A stretch of DNA of 64,000 nt from Pseudomonas sp. G34 (GCF_031119625.1 NZ_JAVHZV010000006.1:1-64000); one strand, 5' to 3'. Shown: positions 35,208 through 45,798, counted from the stretch's first letter. Notes: generated by a model not told the origin, from the letters alone. Numbers and translations are program-made.

Positions 35208-36524
35208 TCAGGCAGACACCTGGCTGGAGAACCGGCTCACCGCCGCGACCACGCACTCGGCATCGTTCTGGATGTTGTGGATGACCGCATCGGACTCATT
35301 GGCCAGCGCCAGTGCCTGCCCGGCCAGTTCACGGCTCTGGGTGATCACCTCGACGGCGCCGGAGGCCAATGCCTGGTTCTGCTGCACCACGGCGACGATT
35401 TCCTGGGTGGCCTTGGAGGTGCGCGAGGCGAGCTGGCGAACTTCATCGGCCACCACCGCGAAGCCGCGCCCCTGCTCACCCGCGCGGGCGGCTTCGATGG
35501 CGGCATTGAGCGCTAGCAGGTTGGTCTGGTCGGCGATGCCGCTGATCGCCGCGACGATGGTCTCGACCGCCTTGCCCTGCTCATCCAGCGCCTGGATGCT
35601 CTGGGTGGCGCTTTCCATCGCCCGGGCCAGGCGATGCAGCACCGCCACGGTGTCGCGAATCACCTCGCGGCCCTTGCTGGCGCTGGTATCGGTTTGCAAT
35701 GAGGTGCTGTAGGCCAGGTTGGCGGCACTGGCCACGGCCTGCTCCAGGTTCACCTGAGCGGTGATGACGGTGGCGAACTTGACCACCTTGTAGAGCTTGC
35801 CGTGAATATCGGTGATCGGGTTGTAGGACGCCTCCAGCCAGACGTCACGACCGCGGCTGTCGATGCGCCGGAAGCGGTCGACCACGAATTCGCCCCGGCG
35901 CAGGCGCTCCCAGAACTGGCGGTAACCCTCGGAGGCACTTTCCTCACTGGTGCAGAACATCCGGTGGTGCTTGCCGGCCACCTGCGCCTGGTTGTAGCCC
36001 ATGCCGCGCAGGAACAGATCGTTGGCGGTGATCACCGTACCGTCGAGGTTGAACTCGATCACCGCCGTCGAACGCAGCAGCGCCTTGACCAGGCCGTCGT
36101 TTTCCAGCGAGGCCTCGATGGTGCGCGTCAGGTTGCTGGAGTGGATCACCAGTTGTTGCTTGCCGGTTTGCAAATCGCTCATCGGCACCGCCACCGAACG
36201 CAGCCACACATGGCGGCCATCCTTGCCGAGCAGACGCAGCGCGCCACTGAAATGGCGACGCTCCTTGATCGCGGCAAGCGCCCGCGCCTGGTGCGGGTCA
36301 CGGGCCAGCTCCGGCGGCGAGAGCTGGGTCAGGTACTGCCCCTCGACATCGCCCGGGCGATAGCCGAGTTCGCTGCGAAAAAGCTCGTTGGCCCGCTCGA
36401 TGCGGCCATCGGCGCCGAGCTGGATGATGATCATTTCCTTGTCGAGGTTCTCCCTTACCTCCTCCTGCATGGCCAAGCGCGCTTCCAGCTGCTTGTTGAT
36501 CTGTTTGAGGTGAGCGTTGAACAC
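35208..36524 (-). CDS. BdlA-like soluble chemoreceptor (PAS-PAS-MCP), GTG start
   Basis: A 438-residue protein with no membrane helix. Two PAS domains (about residues 30-140 and 150-265; [19 protein letters not shown] and [19 protein letters not shown]) are followed by an MCP signalling domain with the hairpin tip [40 protein letters not shown] (read in parts). The layout is that of P. aeruginosa BdlA, linked to biofilm dispersal and energy taxis; the same role is inferred. The start is taken as GTG at 36524, preceded by GGAG nine bases upstream; no ATG precedes the first PAS domain except far upstream. Confidence 0.87.
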   Translation of the reverse strand: MFNAHLKQINKQLEARLAMQEEVRENLDKEMIIIQLGADGRIERANELFRSELGYRPGDVEGQYLTQLSPPELARDPHQARALAAIKERRHFSGALRLLGKDGRHVWLRSVAVPMSDLQTGKQQLVIHSSNLTRTIEASLENDGLVKALLRSTAVIEFNLDGTVITANDLFLRGMGYNQAQVAGKHHRMFCTSEESASEGYRQFWERLRRGEFVVDRFRRIDSRGRDVWLEASYNPITDIHGKLYKVVKFATVITAQVNLEQAVASAANLAYSTSLQTDTSASKGREVIRDTVAVLHRLARAMESATQSIQALDEQGKAVETIVAAISGIADQTNLLALNAAIEAARAGEQGRGFAVVADEVRQLASRTSKATQEIVAVVQQNQALASGAVEVITQSRELAGQALALANESDAVIHNIQNDAECVVAAVSRFSSQVSA

Positions 36525-36994
36525 GTCAAGAACTCCGGGGTGGGTGATGCTGCATCGGCTCGTGTGGAGGAAACTTGAAAGCCAGGCTGCCCTTGCTGAC
36601 AGCGCGCTTGAAGGCGCCCCAGCCGCTTCAGGATGGGGCCTGACACATTCCCAAACACACTGCCTTGCGCGAGGTCGCAAGCCGGCTTCCGGCATTAGCT
36701 GACCATGGGGCCAAAAAAGCCTGAACGCCTTTCACCGCCTCGCTGTCGGACTTTTTGAAGAAGTTCCATGGTGGCGTCCAATAGTTTGTTGCAATGCATT
36801 GCAGGAAACTTTTCGAGGCCTCTGGCACTGTTTCCGATGCCGCGTCGTTGGGCCGAAAAACCATTATTCACAAGCGGCCCCAGAACACTCGACGCCCGTC
36901 GTGGATGCCCGTGCATCCGCATGCCGCCCCTTGGCGGTTGCGTACCAGACAGCCTGAGCCGGGCAGCGGATTACCCGGCGTTCGAGGAGTTCAC
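36525..36994. other. 470-base region upstream of the gluconate-type dehydrogenase operon
   Basis: Divergent gap between the chemoreceptor gene and the dehydrogenase operon, without a recognisable gene. It contains the palindrome at 36790-36803. Confidence 0.55.
36790..36803. promoter_or_regulatory. Perfect palindrome TGCAATGCATTGCA, candidate operator
   Basis: A 14-base perfect inverted repeat about 190 bases before the dehydrogenase operon. It has the size and symmetry of a LacI- or GntR-type operator; no regulator gene is adjacent. Confidence 0.4.
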
Positions 36995-37735
36995 ATGTCC
37001 AAAGAAGCCCCGCGGGGCTTGAGCCGCCGCTCGCTGCTCAAGGCCTCGGCCACCACCGTGGCAGCCGGCGTTGCCGCCAGCGCCCAGGCTGCCACCATCA
37101 GCGGCGTGCCGCAGTGGCTGCCGTTCGATCACAACGGCCCGCTGCATTACGACGCCAAGGGTTGGCAGTTCCTGACCGCCGATGAAGCCCGTGAAGTCGA
37201 GGCCATCGTCGAGCAGCTGATCCCGGCGGACGAGCTGTCCCCCAGCGGCAAGGAGGCCGGTTGTGCGGTGTTCATCGACCGCCAGCTGGCCGGCCACTAC
37301 GGCACCTACGAGCGCCTCTACCAGCAGGGCCCGTTCGTGCCCGACATCGAGCCCGGCTCGGCGCAACTGCCCCGCGAGCGCTATCGCCTGGGCCTCGAGC
37401 AATTGGGCAAGCACTGCCAGCAGGCCTTTGGCAAACGCTTCAGCGAGTTGCACGGCGAGCAACGCGACGCCGTGCTCAAGGGCCTGGAGGCCGGCAAGAT
37501 CGCCTTCGAGGGCATCGAGGCCAAGGTGTTCTTCACCCAGGTGCTGCAGAACACCATGGAAGGCTTCTTCGCCGACCCCATCTACGGTGGCAACCGCGAC
37601 ATGGTGAGCTGGAAGATGCTCGGTTTCCCCGGCGCGCGTTACGACTACCGCCCCTACATCGACCGGCACAACGAGAAGCTGGACCTGATACCGCTGTCGA
37701 TCATCGGCAGCTCCGCGTGGAATCGCAAAGGATGA
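36995..37735 (+). CDS. Gluconate 2-dehydrogenase-type small (gamma) subunit, Tat-exported
   Basis: A 246-residue protein with a twin-arginine signal (LSRRSLLKASATTVAAGVAASAQA) that would carry the folded complex across the membrane. The mature part fits the gluconate 2-dehydrogenase subunit 3 family (EVEAIVEQLIPADELSPSGKEAGCAVFIDRQL in parts; NTMEGFFADPIYGGNRD). It is a structural partner of the flavoprotein. GAGGA lies seven bases before the ATG at 36995. The stop overlaps the flavoprotein start by ATGA. Confidence 0.9.
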   Translation: MSKEAPRGLSRRSLLKASATTVAAGVAASAQAATISGVPQWLPFDHNGPLHYDAKGWQFLTADEAREVEAIVEQLIPADELSPSGKEAGCAVFIDRQLAGHYGTYERLYQQGPFVPDIEPGSAQLPRERYRLGLEQLGKHCQQAFGKRFSELHGEQRDAVLKGLEAGKIAFEGIEAKVFFTQVLQNTMEGFFADPIYGGNRDMVSWKMLGFPGARYDYRPYIDRHNEKLDLIPLSIIGSSAWNRKG

Positions 37736-39503
37736 GCGGCATGGCCAAGAAACTCCCAGCAACCGACGTGGTGGTGGTAGGGCTCGGCTGGGCCGGCTCG
37801 ATCATCGCCAAGGAACTGGCCGACGAAGGCCTGCGTGTGATGGGCTTCGAGCGTGGCGCCTGGCGCGACACGGCGAGCGATTTCAACATCGCCTCGGTGA
37901 CCGACGAACTGCGCTACGTGCAGCGCCAGGAGCTGATGCTGCGCACCCGCCAGAACACCTGCACGCTGCGCAACAAGCCCAGCGAAACCGCATTGCCGAT
38001 GCGCACCTGGGGCTCCTTTCACCCCGGCAACGGCACCGGCGGCGCCGGCAACCACTGGGCCGGTATCACCTTTCGCTTCCAGCCCGAGGAGTTCCGCCTC
38101 AAGAGCCACCTGACCGAGCGCTACGGCAGCCAGGCCATCGAAGGGCTGACCCTGCAGGACTGGGGCACCACCTGGGAAGAGATGGAGCCGCACTACGACG
38201 CCTTCGATCGCGTCGCGGCGTCTCCGGCAAGGCCGGCAATATCGGCGGCAAGATCATCGAGGGCGGCAACCCGTTCGAAGGGGCGCGCTCGCGGGAATAC
38301 CCCAACCCGCCGACCAAGCAGACCTACGCGCCAACGCTGTTCGCCGAAGCGGCGCGCAACATGGGCTACAAACCGTTCCCGGTGCCCTCCGCACTGGCCT
38401 CCCAGGGCTACACCAACCAGTACGGTGTGACCATGGGCCCATGCACCTTCTGCGGCTTCTGCACCAACTACGGCTGCGCCAACTATTCCAAGGCCAGCGC
38501 CATCGTCAACGTGCTGCCGGCGCTGGTGCGCATGCCCAATTTCACCGCCAACACCCACTGCGAAGTGCTGGAGGTGACCAAGGACAGCACCGGCAAGCGC
38601 GCCACTGGCATCGTCTATGTGGACGCCAACGGTGATAAGTGGGAACAGCCGGCGGACATCGTGGTGGTCGCTGCCTTCACATTCGAGAACGTGCGCCTGA
38701 TGCTGCTCTCCGGCATCGGCGAGCCCTACAACCCGATCAGCAACACCGGCACCACCGGCCGCAACTACGCCTACCAGACGGCCAACAACGTGCAGCTGTT
38801 CTTCGACGACAAGAACTTCAATCCCTTCATCGGTGGCGGCGCCATCGGCATGGGCATCGACGAGTTCAACAACGACAACTTCGACCATTCCGGCCTGGGT
38901 TTCGTTGGCGGCGGCAGCACCCGGGTAACGCCCATCGGCGCCGCGCCGATCAACGCGCGACCAGTGCCGCCCGGCACGCCCAAGTGGGGCAAGGAATGGA
39001 AGAAGACCACGGCGCAGTACTACGCCGCGAGCATGTCGATCGGCTGCGAAGCGAGCAACTACAGCGCGCGCAGCAATTACCTGTCCCTCGACCCGACCTA
39101 CAAGGACCCTCACGGCCGGCCGCTGCTGCGCATCACCTTCGACTTCACCGAGAACGACCTGCGCATGGCCCAGTACGTGACCGACAAGACCGCCGAGATC
39201 GCCAAGGCGCTGAACCCCAAGATGCTGTTCGCCAGCCCGCGCAAGGGGCCCTGGTCGAACACCTCCTACCAGTCGTCCCACGTGGTCGGCGGTTTCGTGA
39301 TGGGCGCCGACCCGGCGACCAGTTCGGTGAACAAGCACCTGCAGGTATGGGGCGTGCCCAACCTGTTCGTGGTCGGCGCCTCGGCATTCCCGCAGAACCC
39401 CGGCTACAACCCCACCGGCACTGTCGGCGCCCTGGCCTTCAAGGCCGCCCATGCGATCCGCACCCAGTACCTCAAGCGCCCCGGGGAGATGATCAGCGTA
39501 TGA
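37732..39503 (+). pseudogene. Gluconate-type dehydrogenase flavoprotein (GMC, alpha subunit), frameshifted
   Basis: The first part (residues 1 to about 160) has the FAD-binding VVVVGLGWAGSIIAKELADEG and HPGNGTGGAGNHWAG and ends in frame at HYDAFDRVA. The reading then continues in the next frame with GNIGGKIIEGGNPFEGARS through to the C-terminus. Restoring one G in the GCGGCG at about 38214-38220 rejoins both parts into about 590 residues, the normal length. The second part keeps the Cys-rich 3Fe-4S motif CTFCGFCTNYGC, the active-site His in SYQSSHVVGGF and the NPTGTVGALAF motif. It oxidises a sugar or sugar acid in the periplasm and passes electrons to the cytochrome subunit. It is either a recent inactivation or a sequencing error. 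Confidence 0.85.
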
Positions 39504-40726
39504 AGACTCTCCTCGCCATCAGCTTCGCCCTGCTGACCACCGCCAGCGCCGGCGCCCATGCCGTCGCCGGCCAGGACGCCTACGAGCTGGTGCAAAAAGG
39601 CAAATACATCGCCACCCTCGGCGACTGCACCGCCTGCCACACGGTGCCCGGCAAGCCGCTGTTCTCCGGCGGCGTGACCATCGACACGCCGTTCGGCAAA
39701 CTGCTGGGCGCCAACATCACCCCCGATCAGCAAACCGGTATCGGCCGCTGGAGCTTCGAGGAATTCGAGGCCAGCATGGCCCGCGGTCACCGCCGCGACG
39801 GCAAGCAACTCTACCCGGCGATGCCCTACGCCGCGTACACCAAGGTCACCCGCGCCGACAACCAGGCGCTGTGGGCCTACCTGCGCACCATCGAGCCGGT
39901 GCACAACGAGGTGCAGACCAACCAGCTGCCCTTCCCCTTCAGCCTGCGCCTGAACATGAAGGTGTGGAACTGGATGAACTTCGCCGAGGGCGAATTCAAG
40001 CCCGAGGCGGACAAGAGCGCGCAGTGGAACCGCGGCGCCTACCTGGTGCAGGGCCTGGGCCACTGCGGCAGCTGCCACACGCCGAAGAACCTGATCGGCG
40101 GCGACAAGGATGCCGAGTTTCTCAAAGGCGGCGAGTTGCAGGGCTGGATGGCGCCCAACATCACCGGTGCAGCCCACGTCGGCCTGGCTGACTGGAGTGA
40201 GGCGGACATCGTCCAGTACCTGAAGACCGGCGCCAACCGTTACGACATCGCCTCCGGCCCCATGGCCGAGGCAGTGGAAAACTCCACCCAGCACTGGCGT
40301 GACGACGACCTGATGGCGGTGGCCGTGTACCTCAAGGACCTCGACCACGAGCACGACAAGCCCGCGCCGCTGGCCGCCACTGACGCGGTGATGAAGGCCG
40401 GCGGCGCGATCTACGCCGACCGCTGTTCCGGTTGCCACACGCCAAACGGCGAAGGCATCGCCACGCTGTTCCCGAAACTGGCCAACGCGCCGCTGGTCAA
40501 TGCGCGGGATGCTGCTTCGCTGATCCGCGTGGTGCTGGCCGGCAACCGCGCCGGCAGCACCGACGCCGCCCCCACCGGCCCGGCAATGCCCGCTTTTGCC
40601 TGGAACCTGTCGGATGAGAACGTCGCCGATGTGCTGACCTACATCCGCAACAGCTGGGGCAACGCCGCGGCGCCGATCAGCGCCGAGCAGGTGGGCAAAC
40701 AGCGTGAGGCCCTGCGGGGCGAATGA
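39500..40726 (+). CDS. Triheme cytochrome c subunit of the gluconate-type dehydrogenase
   Basis: A 408-residue protein with a signal peptide (LLAISFALLTTASAGAHA) and three CxxCH heme sites: GDCTACHTVPG, GHCGSCHTPKN and DRCSGCHTPNG. It is the membrane-bound beta/cytochrome subunit that sends electrons from the flavoprotein to ubiquinone. The ATG at 39500 overlaps the flavoprotein stop (ATGA), so the longer upstream frame is an artefact. A strong hairpin follows. Substrate preference (gluconate, glucose, sorbitol or other) cannot be told from sequence. Confidence 0.92.
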   Translation: MKTLLAISFALLTTASAGAHAVAGQDAYELVQKGKYIATLGDCTACHTVPGKPLFSGGVTIDTPFGKLLGANITPDQQTGIGRWSFEEFEASMARGHRRDGKQLYPAMPYAAYTKVTRADNQALWAYLRTIEPVHNEVQTNQLPFPFSLRLNMKVWNWMNFAEGEFKPEADKSAQWNRGAYLVQGLGHCGSCHTPKNLIGGDKDAEFLKGGELQGWMAPNITGAAHVGLADWSEADIVQYLKTGANRYDIASGPMAEAVENSTQHWRDDDLMAVAVYLKDLDHEHDKPAPLAATDAVMKAGGAIYADRCSGCHTPNGEGIATLFPKLANAPLVNARDAASLIRVVLAGNRAGSTDAAPTGPAMPAFAWNLSDENVADVLTYIRNSWGNAAAPISAEQVGKQREALRGE

Positions 40727-40731
40727 GCCCA

Positions 40732-40766
40732 GGATGGCCCGCTGCCTCAAACACAGCGGGCCATCC
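40732..40766 (+). terminator. Terminator of the dehydrogenase operon
   Basis: Perfect 13-bp stem GGATGGCCCGCTG / CAGCGGGCCATCC with a nine-base loop, five bases after the stop codon. No T-run. Confidence 0.75.
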
Positions 40767-40855
40767 ACTCTGCAGGCACGGGCAACTAGTGAGATAATCG
40801 CGACCTGCCAAGGGCCTTGGCCCGCCTCCAGTTGCCGCAATGCAGGAATGACCCG

Positions 40856-41341
40856 ATGAAGAACTCGCAGCGTGGCTCCGGCCACCTGTTCAGCCTGATG
40901 GTGCTCGGCCTTATCGTCTGGGGCGCTTACGTCACCCTGTACGTGCCCTACGAGCACCGCAAATCGATGGACGCCTTTCGCAGCAGCCCACCGGCAGTGA
41001 GCCCAGCGAAAATGGCGGTGATCGATACCTACAAGGCCAGGCCGACACCGACCGGGCTGCCCCAGGGGCTATATACCGGCAAGGTCGAGCAGGACGGCTA
41101 CCCGATGACCATCAGCTTCGCGTTCGGCGACGACCAGGTGCTCACCAAGACGGCGCATATCAAGACCTACCAATTCACCGGCTCCGCCCGTTATACCTTC
41201 GACGGCGCGGTGATGATCTTCAGCGATATCAAGGGCGATGCCGTGCTGTTCCCCCAGGCGGGCGAACCGCTGGAGGTGATCAGCGACACCGAGGTGCACA
41301 TCCCCGGGCCCGAAAAGCCGCTGGTGCTGACCCGCCAGTAA
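40856..41341 (+). CDS. Hypothetical single-pass membrane protein
   Basis: A 161-residue product with one N-terminal helix (HLFSLMVLGLIVWGAYVTLYV) and a periplasmic beta-rich part (YPMTISFAFGDDQVL, ARYTFDGAVMIFSDIKGD). AGGA lies nine bases before the ATG at 40856, which decides the start over an upstream ATG. No family recognised. It follows the dehydrogenase operon terminator by 89 bases and probably has its own promoter. Confidence 0.7.
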   Translation: MKNSQRGSGHLFSLMVLGLIVWGAYVTLYVPYEHRKSMDAFRSSPPAVSPAKMAVIDTYKARPTPTGLPQGLYTGKVEQDGYPMTISFAFGDDQVLTKTAHIKTYQFTGSARYTFDGAVMIFSDIKGDAVLFPQAGEPLEVISDTEVHIPGPEKPLVLTRQ

Positions 41342-41353
41342 CGGCCTCGGCAG

Positions 41354-41536
41354 TTACGAATCGCGGTCGCGCTCGCTCTCGATAAGCTGCGCCACCTTGG
41401 CCGCCGCCTCCGCCTCGCTGGCGAAGAAGTGCTGCTGATCATCGGCACTGACCACCTGGAAGATTTCCTCATCGCCCAGGTGCCTGTGCTCTTCGGGTAT
41501 GTCGCTGCCCTGCAGTTTCTTCAATCTCACGGCCAT
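41354..41536 (-). CDS. Small conserved hypothetical protein
   Basis: A 60-residue acidic cytosolic protein (AVRLKKLQGSDIPEEHRHLG, then DDQQHFFASEAEAAAKVAQLIESE). AGGAG lies eight bases before the ATG at 41536, so the longer upstream frame is not used. It converges on the 40856 gene with a 12-base gap. Function unknown. Confidence 0.7.
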   Translation of the reverse strand: MAVRLKKLQGSDIPEEHRHLGDEEIFQVVSADDQQHFFASEAEAAAKVAQLIESERDRDS

Positions 41537-41642
41537 CGTGGCGTACTCCTGATTGGTAACCTTGCAGCTATGACCAACCGGCATCTGGTGAAGTGCTGGG
41601 TAAATTTTGGATTGCTCGCAGCGTGTGAGGTTGGCATCGAAC

Positions 41643-41710
41643 GGGCAAATAAGGGTTCGCCGTCGGTGATTTGGCACTCACCATTGACCCTGCGCCTGGC
41701 ACGATGGGGT
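41643..41710. repeat. Partial copy of the end of the 0.8-kb palindromic element
   Basis: GGGCAAATAAGGGTTCGCC, then TTTGGCACTCACCATTGACC and TGCGCCTGGCACGATGGGGT, align with 7329-7395 (GGCAATAAGTGTTAGCTGCC, CTTGGCACTCTCCATTAG, CCGCCTGGCCGTGTGGGT). Only this left end is present. No gene is supported in 41537-42195. Confidence 0.6.
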
Positions 41711-41853
41711 TTTGCGCCTGGCCGCCGGGTCGCTTGATTCGCTTTGCCCACCCTTTGGCCAGCTTGCCCTGCCAGAGCGTACTCGCCAAAGGCATACGTC
41801 GCTTACCTGAGGGGCGAGGGCGCTAGGCCTGACCAGACCTGCTGCATTCGCTC

Positions 41854-42198
41854 AGAACCTGTTCACGATCTTTTTAGTCGACATTAAAGAGGCTGCTACA
41901 AGGCAAAAGCGGCCGTTCGTGCTGCGATTTCAAACCTGCTCATATTGGTGGGCTAAAGCCCACCCTACGAGGCTACAAGGCAGAAGCAGGCGTAGGGTGG
42001 ATGACGCTCTTTTCATCCACCATTGCGATCGCAGAGCGGTGGACGGATGAGGCGTCGTCCACCCTACGACTGAAGCCCACCCTACGAGGCTGGCACGATC
42101 TGTAGGGTGGGCTTTAGCCCACCGCTGCAAATGGCCGCTCCCGCCACTTTGCAGTCAACGCGCTGAAGTCGAGCCGAAAGACCGTGAACAGGCTCTCA
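41854..42198. repeat. 345-bp inverted-repeat element made of GTAGGGTGGG units
   Basis: The outer arms AGAACCTGTTCACGATCTTT (41854-41873) and AAAGACCGTGAACAGGCTCT (42177-42196) are inverted with two mismatches. Inside, GCAAAAGCGGCCG / CGGTGGGCTAAAGCCCACCCTAC-like blocks are mirrored, and at least five GTAGGGTGGGCTTTAGCCCACC-type units lie at 41946-41968, 41992-42021, 42037-42066, about 42067-42085 and 42101-42122. The right end coincides with the stop codon of the hybrid kinase gene. Confidence 0.8.
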
Positions 42199-44664
42199 GT
42201 CGCGGGCCACGGCGCGCTGAATCGTCCCGGCCAGGATGCGTGACAGCTGGTCCACCGAATACGGCTTGTGCAGCAGCTCGAAGCCATGGCTGCCTTGCTG
42301 CGCCAGCACCTCGCTGTAGCCGGAGGTGAGAATCACCGGCAGCAAGGGGTGGCTGCGGTGGATCGCCTTGGCCAGGTCGATGCCGTTCATGCCCGGCATC
42401 ACCACGTCGGAAAACACCACGTCGAAGCCGTGCGCCGCATCGCTCAGGCAGGTCAGCGCCTGCTCGGCGTTAGTGGCCAGCGTGGGTTGGTAACCAAGCT
42501 CGAGCAGCGCGCTGACGCAGAAGCTGCCAACGTCGGGATTGTCCTCGACGACCAGCACCCGGGTTCCATGGGCGCCGGCCAGCGGTTGCGGGTCATCCAC
42601 CCTGGCGCGAGGCGAGGGACGTGCCGCGACCCGTGGCAGATACAGCGTGAAGGTGGTGCCCTCGCCTACCACACTGTCGACCATGATCTCGCCGCCAGAC
42701 TGCTTGGCGAAACCGAATACCTGGGACAGGCCCAGACCGGTGCCCTTGCCCAGCTCCTTGGTGGTGAAGAACGGCTCGAAGATCGCTTCCAGGTGCTCCG
42801 GCTCGATGCCCGTACCGGTGTCGGTAATGGACACGGCAACGAAATCACCGTTGACCGCCACCCCCATACGGCCTGCCGGAATCTGCGTGCAGGGCTTGAC
42901 CCGAATCTGGATGCGCCCCACGCCGTTGAGCGAGTCGCGGGCGTTGAGCGCCAGGTTGACGATGGCCGTGTCGAACTGGTTGGCATCGGCATAGACGTGG
43001 CACGGCTGGCTGGGCATCTGCAGGGCAAGCTCGATGCGCGTGCCGTTGAGGGTTTCCAGCATGTCGGTCAACGCGCGCAGGCTTTCGCCCACCGCGAACA
43101 CTTCCGGCCGCAGGGTCTGGCGCCTGGCGAAGGACAACAGCTGCCCGGTCAGCCGCGAAGCACGGTCGACCGTATCGGAAATCGCCTCGATGTAGCGCAG
43201 CCGCTTCTCGTCCGGCAGCCCGGGGCGCTTGAGCAGGTCGCTGGACGACCTGATGACCGTGAGCAGGTTGTTGAAGTCGTGGGCCACGCCACCGGTGAGC
43301 TGGCCGACCGCCTCGAGCTTCTGCGCCTGGCGCAGGGCCGACTGGGTACGTTCCAGTTCCAGCTGCGAGCGGATCTGCTCGGTGATGTCGTGGGCGAAGT
43401 AGAAGGCCCCGATGACCTGCCCGTCGGCATCGTGCAGCGGCGTGTAGGCAAGTTCGTAGCTGCGCCGCTCGCCGCTGGGCTGACCATATTCGGCCGCCAC
43501 GCGGAAGGTTTCGCCGCGCAAGGCGCGCTGCATGCAGCCGCGCAGGCCCTGGCCCTGCTCGGCGGTGACCAGTTCGGGCAGCACTTCGCCGCCCTGAACC
43601 ACCACGCCGTAGAGCTCCCGCATGGCGCGGGCGTGGGCCTGGTTGAAGGCGATCTGCCGGCACTCGGTATCGAAGATGCAGATGGGCACCGCGTTGGCCT
43701 CGATCACGTCGCGGAACAACCGCAGCTTGGTGGTGCGTTCCGCCACCTGCTGCTCCAGGGTGGCGTTGAGTTCGCGCAGTTGCGCCTCCCGCGCCTTGAG
43801 CGCTGCTTCGGCCTCCTTGCGCGAACTGATGTCGGAGGCCGCGCCCAGCCAGCTGGTAACGGTGCCATCGGCAGCGAACAACGGCACGGCGCGCACGTGA
43901 GCCCAGCCGATGGTGCCGTCGACACGGTTGACCGGATGTTCGATGTGGTAGCTGCCCGTTTCGAGGGCCCGGGCGATTTCCGCGCGCACCATGTCCCGGG
44001 CGTGCGCCGGAATGTACTCGTCCAGCCAATTGCTGTTGGTGCTTTGCGTGTCGGGGATGAAGTTGCCGCCATTGAGCTCGTGCAACTGACTCCAGTCGGC
44101 GCTGATGTGAAAGCGCACCTCGGAGGATGAGCGGATCAACGCATCCAGGCGTTGCTCGCTGTCACGCAGTGCCTGCGCAGCGTTGACATGCTCGGTGGTT
44201 TCCCGGGTAAAGCACAGTGCGCCGGCGATCTCCCCGGCATCGTCACGCAACGGCGAAAACGAGTAGCTCCACCAGGTCTGCTCAGGTTCGCCACGCCGCG
44301 CCATCTCGATGGGCACATCGATGAAGCGTGCGGCCTGGCCCTGCAGGGCCTGCTCGAGGGGCACGCGCACGGCCTCCCAGGCATCGGCCCACAGCACGGG
44401 CAGCGGCTGCCCGAGGGCATTGGGTAACCGCGGCCCGAGCATCGGCCGATAAGCATCGTTGTAGAAGAAGGTCAGCTCCGGCCCCCAGACCAGGTACATG
44501 CTTTCCGGGGAGCCGAGCATCAGCTCCAGCGCGCTGCACAGCGAACGCGGCCATGCCGTGGGGGCGCCCAGCGGGGATGTCGACCAGTCGTGATCACGGA
44601 TCAGCGCACCGGTCTCGCCGCCGCCGATCAGAAACGCTCGTTGTTCCATGGGACCCGCATTCAT
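42196..44664 (-). CDS. PAS-domain hybrid histidine kinase with C-terminal receiver
   Basis: An approximately 822-residue cytosolic kinase with three PAS-type sensor regions (about 30-150, 170-300 and 330-450). These are followed by HisKA ([17 protein letters not shown]), HATPase_c ([43 protein letters not shown]) and a receiver ([15 protein letters not shown]; phospho-Asp in [14 protein letters not shown]; Lys in [11 protein letters not shown]). The first segment ends in [19 protein letters not shown], a PAS motif common in light- or redox-sensing kinases. The start is uncertain: ATG at 44664 is used, ATG at 44649 or TTG at 44721 are possible. The stop codon abuts a repeat element. Confidence 0.88.
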   Translation of the reverse strand: MNAGPMEQRAFLIGGGETGALIRDHDWSTSPLGAPTAWPRSLCSALELMLGSPESMYLVWGPELTFFYNDAYRPMLGPRLPNALGQPLPVLWADAWEAVRVPLEQALQGQAARFIDVPIEMARRGEPEQTWWSYSFSPLRDDAGEIAGALCFTRETTEHVNAAQALRDSEQRLDALIRSSSEVRFHISADWSQLHELNGGNFIPDTQSTNSNWLDEYIPAHARDMVRAEIARALETGSYHIEHPVNRVDGTIGWAHVRAVPLFAADGTVTSWLGAASDISSRKEAEAALKAREAQLRELNATLEQQVAERTTKLRLFRDVIEANAVPICIFDTECRQIAFNQAHARAMRELYGVVVQGGEVLPELVTAEQGQGLRGCMQRALRGETFRVAAEYGQPSGERRSYELAYTPLHDADGQVIGAFYFAHDITEQIRSQLELERTQSALRQAQKLEAVGQLTGGVAHDFNNLLTVIRSSSDLLKRPGLPDEKRLRYIEAISDTVDRASRLTGQLLSFARRQTLRPEVFAVGESLRALTDMLETLNGTRIELALQMPSQPCHVYADANQFDTAIVNLALNARDSLNGVGRIQIRVKPCTQIPAGRMGVAVNGDFVAVSITDTGTGIEPEHLEAIFEPFFTTKELGKGTGLGLSQVFGFAKQSGGEIMVDSVVGEGTTFTLYLPRVAARPSPRARVDDPQPLAGAHGTRVLVVEDNPDVGSFCVSALLELGYQPTLATNAEQALTCLSDAAHGFDVVFSDVVMPGMNGIDLAKAIHRSHPLLPVILTSGYSEVLAQQGSHGFELLHKPYSVDQLSRILAGTIQRAVARD

Positions 44665-44805
44665 ATCCAGTGCAGTTGAACGACGACGCTCAGGGATGAA
44701 GACAGCTGCGGCCTTGGCCAACAGGCAGGTGATGCCGGATACAGAGTGCGCCAGGCGGCGCGCAGTTCCGACTATATCGATACGCCTCGCCAGGCAGGGC
44801 CAGCT

Positions 44806-45564
44806 TCAAGGTGCAGGGCCATAGGTCATCGGCCGCCGGTACCGCTGCTGAATACGCGCCAGCTCGCCACTGAGGCGCAGCTGTTCGAGCGCATCGGCCC
44901 AGGCGGCAACACGCTTGTCGTCGCTGTCCTTGCTGAAGGCGATATACAGCGAAGAATGATAGAGCGCCACCGGCACCCGGCGCAGGGTACCGGGGGCGAT
45001 GCCCAACTGGGCACTGTAGTAAGCCACCCCGGCATCGGTATCGCCGACGATGATGTCGGTGCGCCCGGCCAGCAGCATGCGATAGAGCTGCTGACTGCTG
45101 GTGGCACTCTTCTCCAGGTTGTCGAAGCCCCGGGACTCGAGCACCTGCGGGATGAGCCCGGCGTGCCGGGTGGTGAGTTTCGACGCCTGTCGCAGCTGCT
45201 CGAGGGAATCCACAGGCGGCGTCCCGGCCAACTGGTAGGGATAGATCGACTCCTCGGCGATGGGCCCCACCCATTTGAACAGCGGCTCGCGCTCCGGCGT
45301 GCGGAACAGCGAATACATGATGGTTCTGGGGCGGTTCATCAGCCCATGGGTGGCACGCATGCTCGGCACCACCACGATCTCGAAACCGTCGCCGGTCAAC
45401 GTCATGATGGCGCGCACGACTTCGGTGGCCATGCCGGTCAGCTGGTCGCCCTGCTGGTAGTTGTAGGGCGCCCACTCCTCGGTGAGGATCTGATAGGGCT
45501 CGGCCCGGGCAAAGGCACCGATTAGCAGGCAGAACAGCGCAAGGGGCAGTCGAAAGGGCTTCAC
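44806..45564 (-). CDS. Periplasmic solute-binding protein (SBP family 3), orphan
   Basis: A 252-residue protein with a signal peptide (FRLPLALFCLLIGAFARA) and an SBP family 3 fold (YQILTEEWAPYNYQQG, PLFKWVGPIAEESIYPYQLAG). The segment EPLFKWVGPI is shared with the tandem pair at 8.2-9.9 kb, so all three belong to one subfamily. No transport genes are adjacent. It lies 141 bases upstream of the hybrid kinase, in the same direction, which allows a sensing role; this is inference. Confidence 0.82.
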   Translation of the reverse strand: MKPFRLPLALFCLLIGAFARAEPYQILTEEWAPYNYQQGDQLTGMATEVVRAIMTLTGDGFEIVVVPSMRATHGLMNRPRTIMYSLFRTPEREPLFKWVGPIAEESIYPYQLAGTPPVDSLEQLRQASKLTTRHAGLIPQVLESRGFDNLEKSATSSQQLYRMLLAGRTDIIVGDTDAGVAYYSAQLGIAPGTLRRVPVALYHSSLYIAFSKDSDDKRVAAWADALEQLRLSGELARIQQRYRRPMTYGPAP

Positions 45565-45798
45565 AAGGGGCCTGGACTCGTGGCGGTGCCGGAGCGGCAG
45601 ATGATGGTGCTACAAGCATAGCCGCAGTGACCGCTTGCGCGCTGGCTGGCGAGTCGGATAACCGACGGGGCGAGCCAAGAATGGCATGCCGGGGCTGCTT
45701 GCCCGGTACCAGCACTCGATCCCGAAGAGGCGGCCGCCTGCCTTGGCCGAGCCATTGCCCGGCGTTCTGGGCTGAAAGGCGTTATCGATGTGAAGCGA

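Noticed and set aside
37732..39503. Two separate genes for an N-terminal and a C-terminal dehydrogenase half
   Set aside because: The parts rejoin into one standard-length protein by a single base, and neither alone would be complete.
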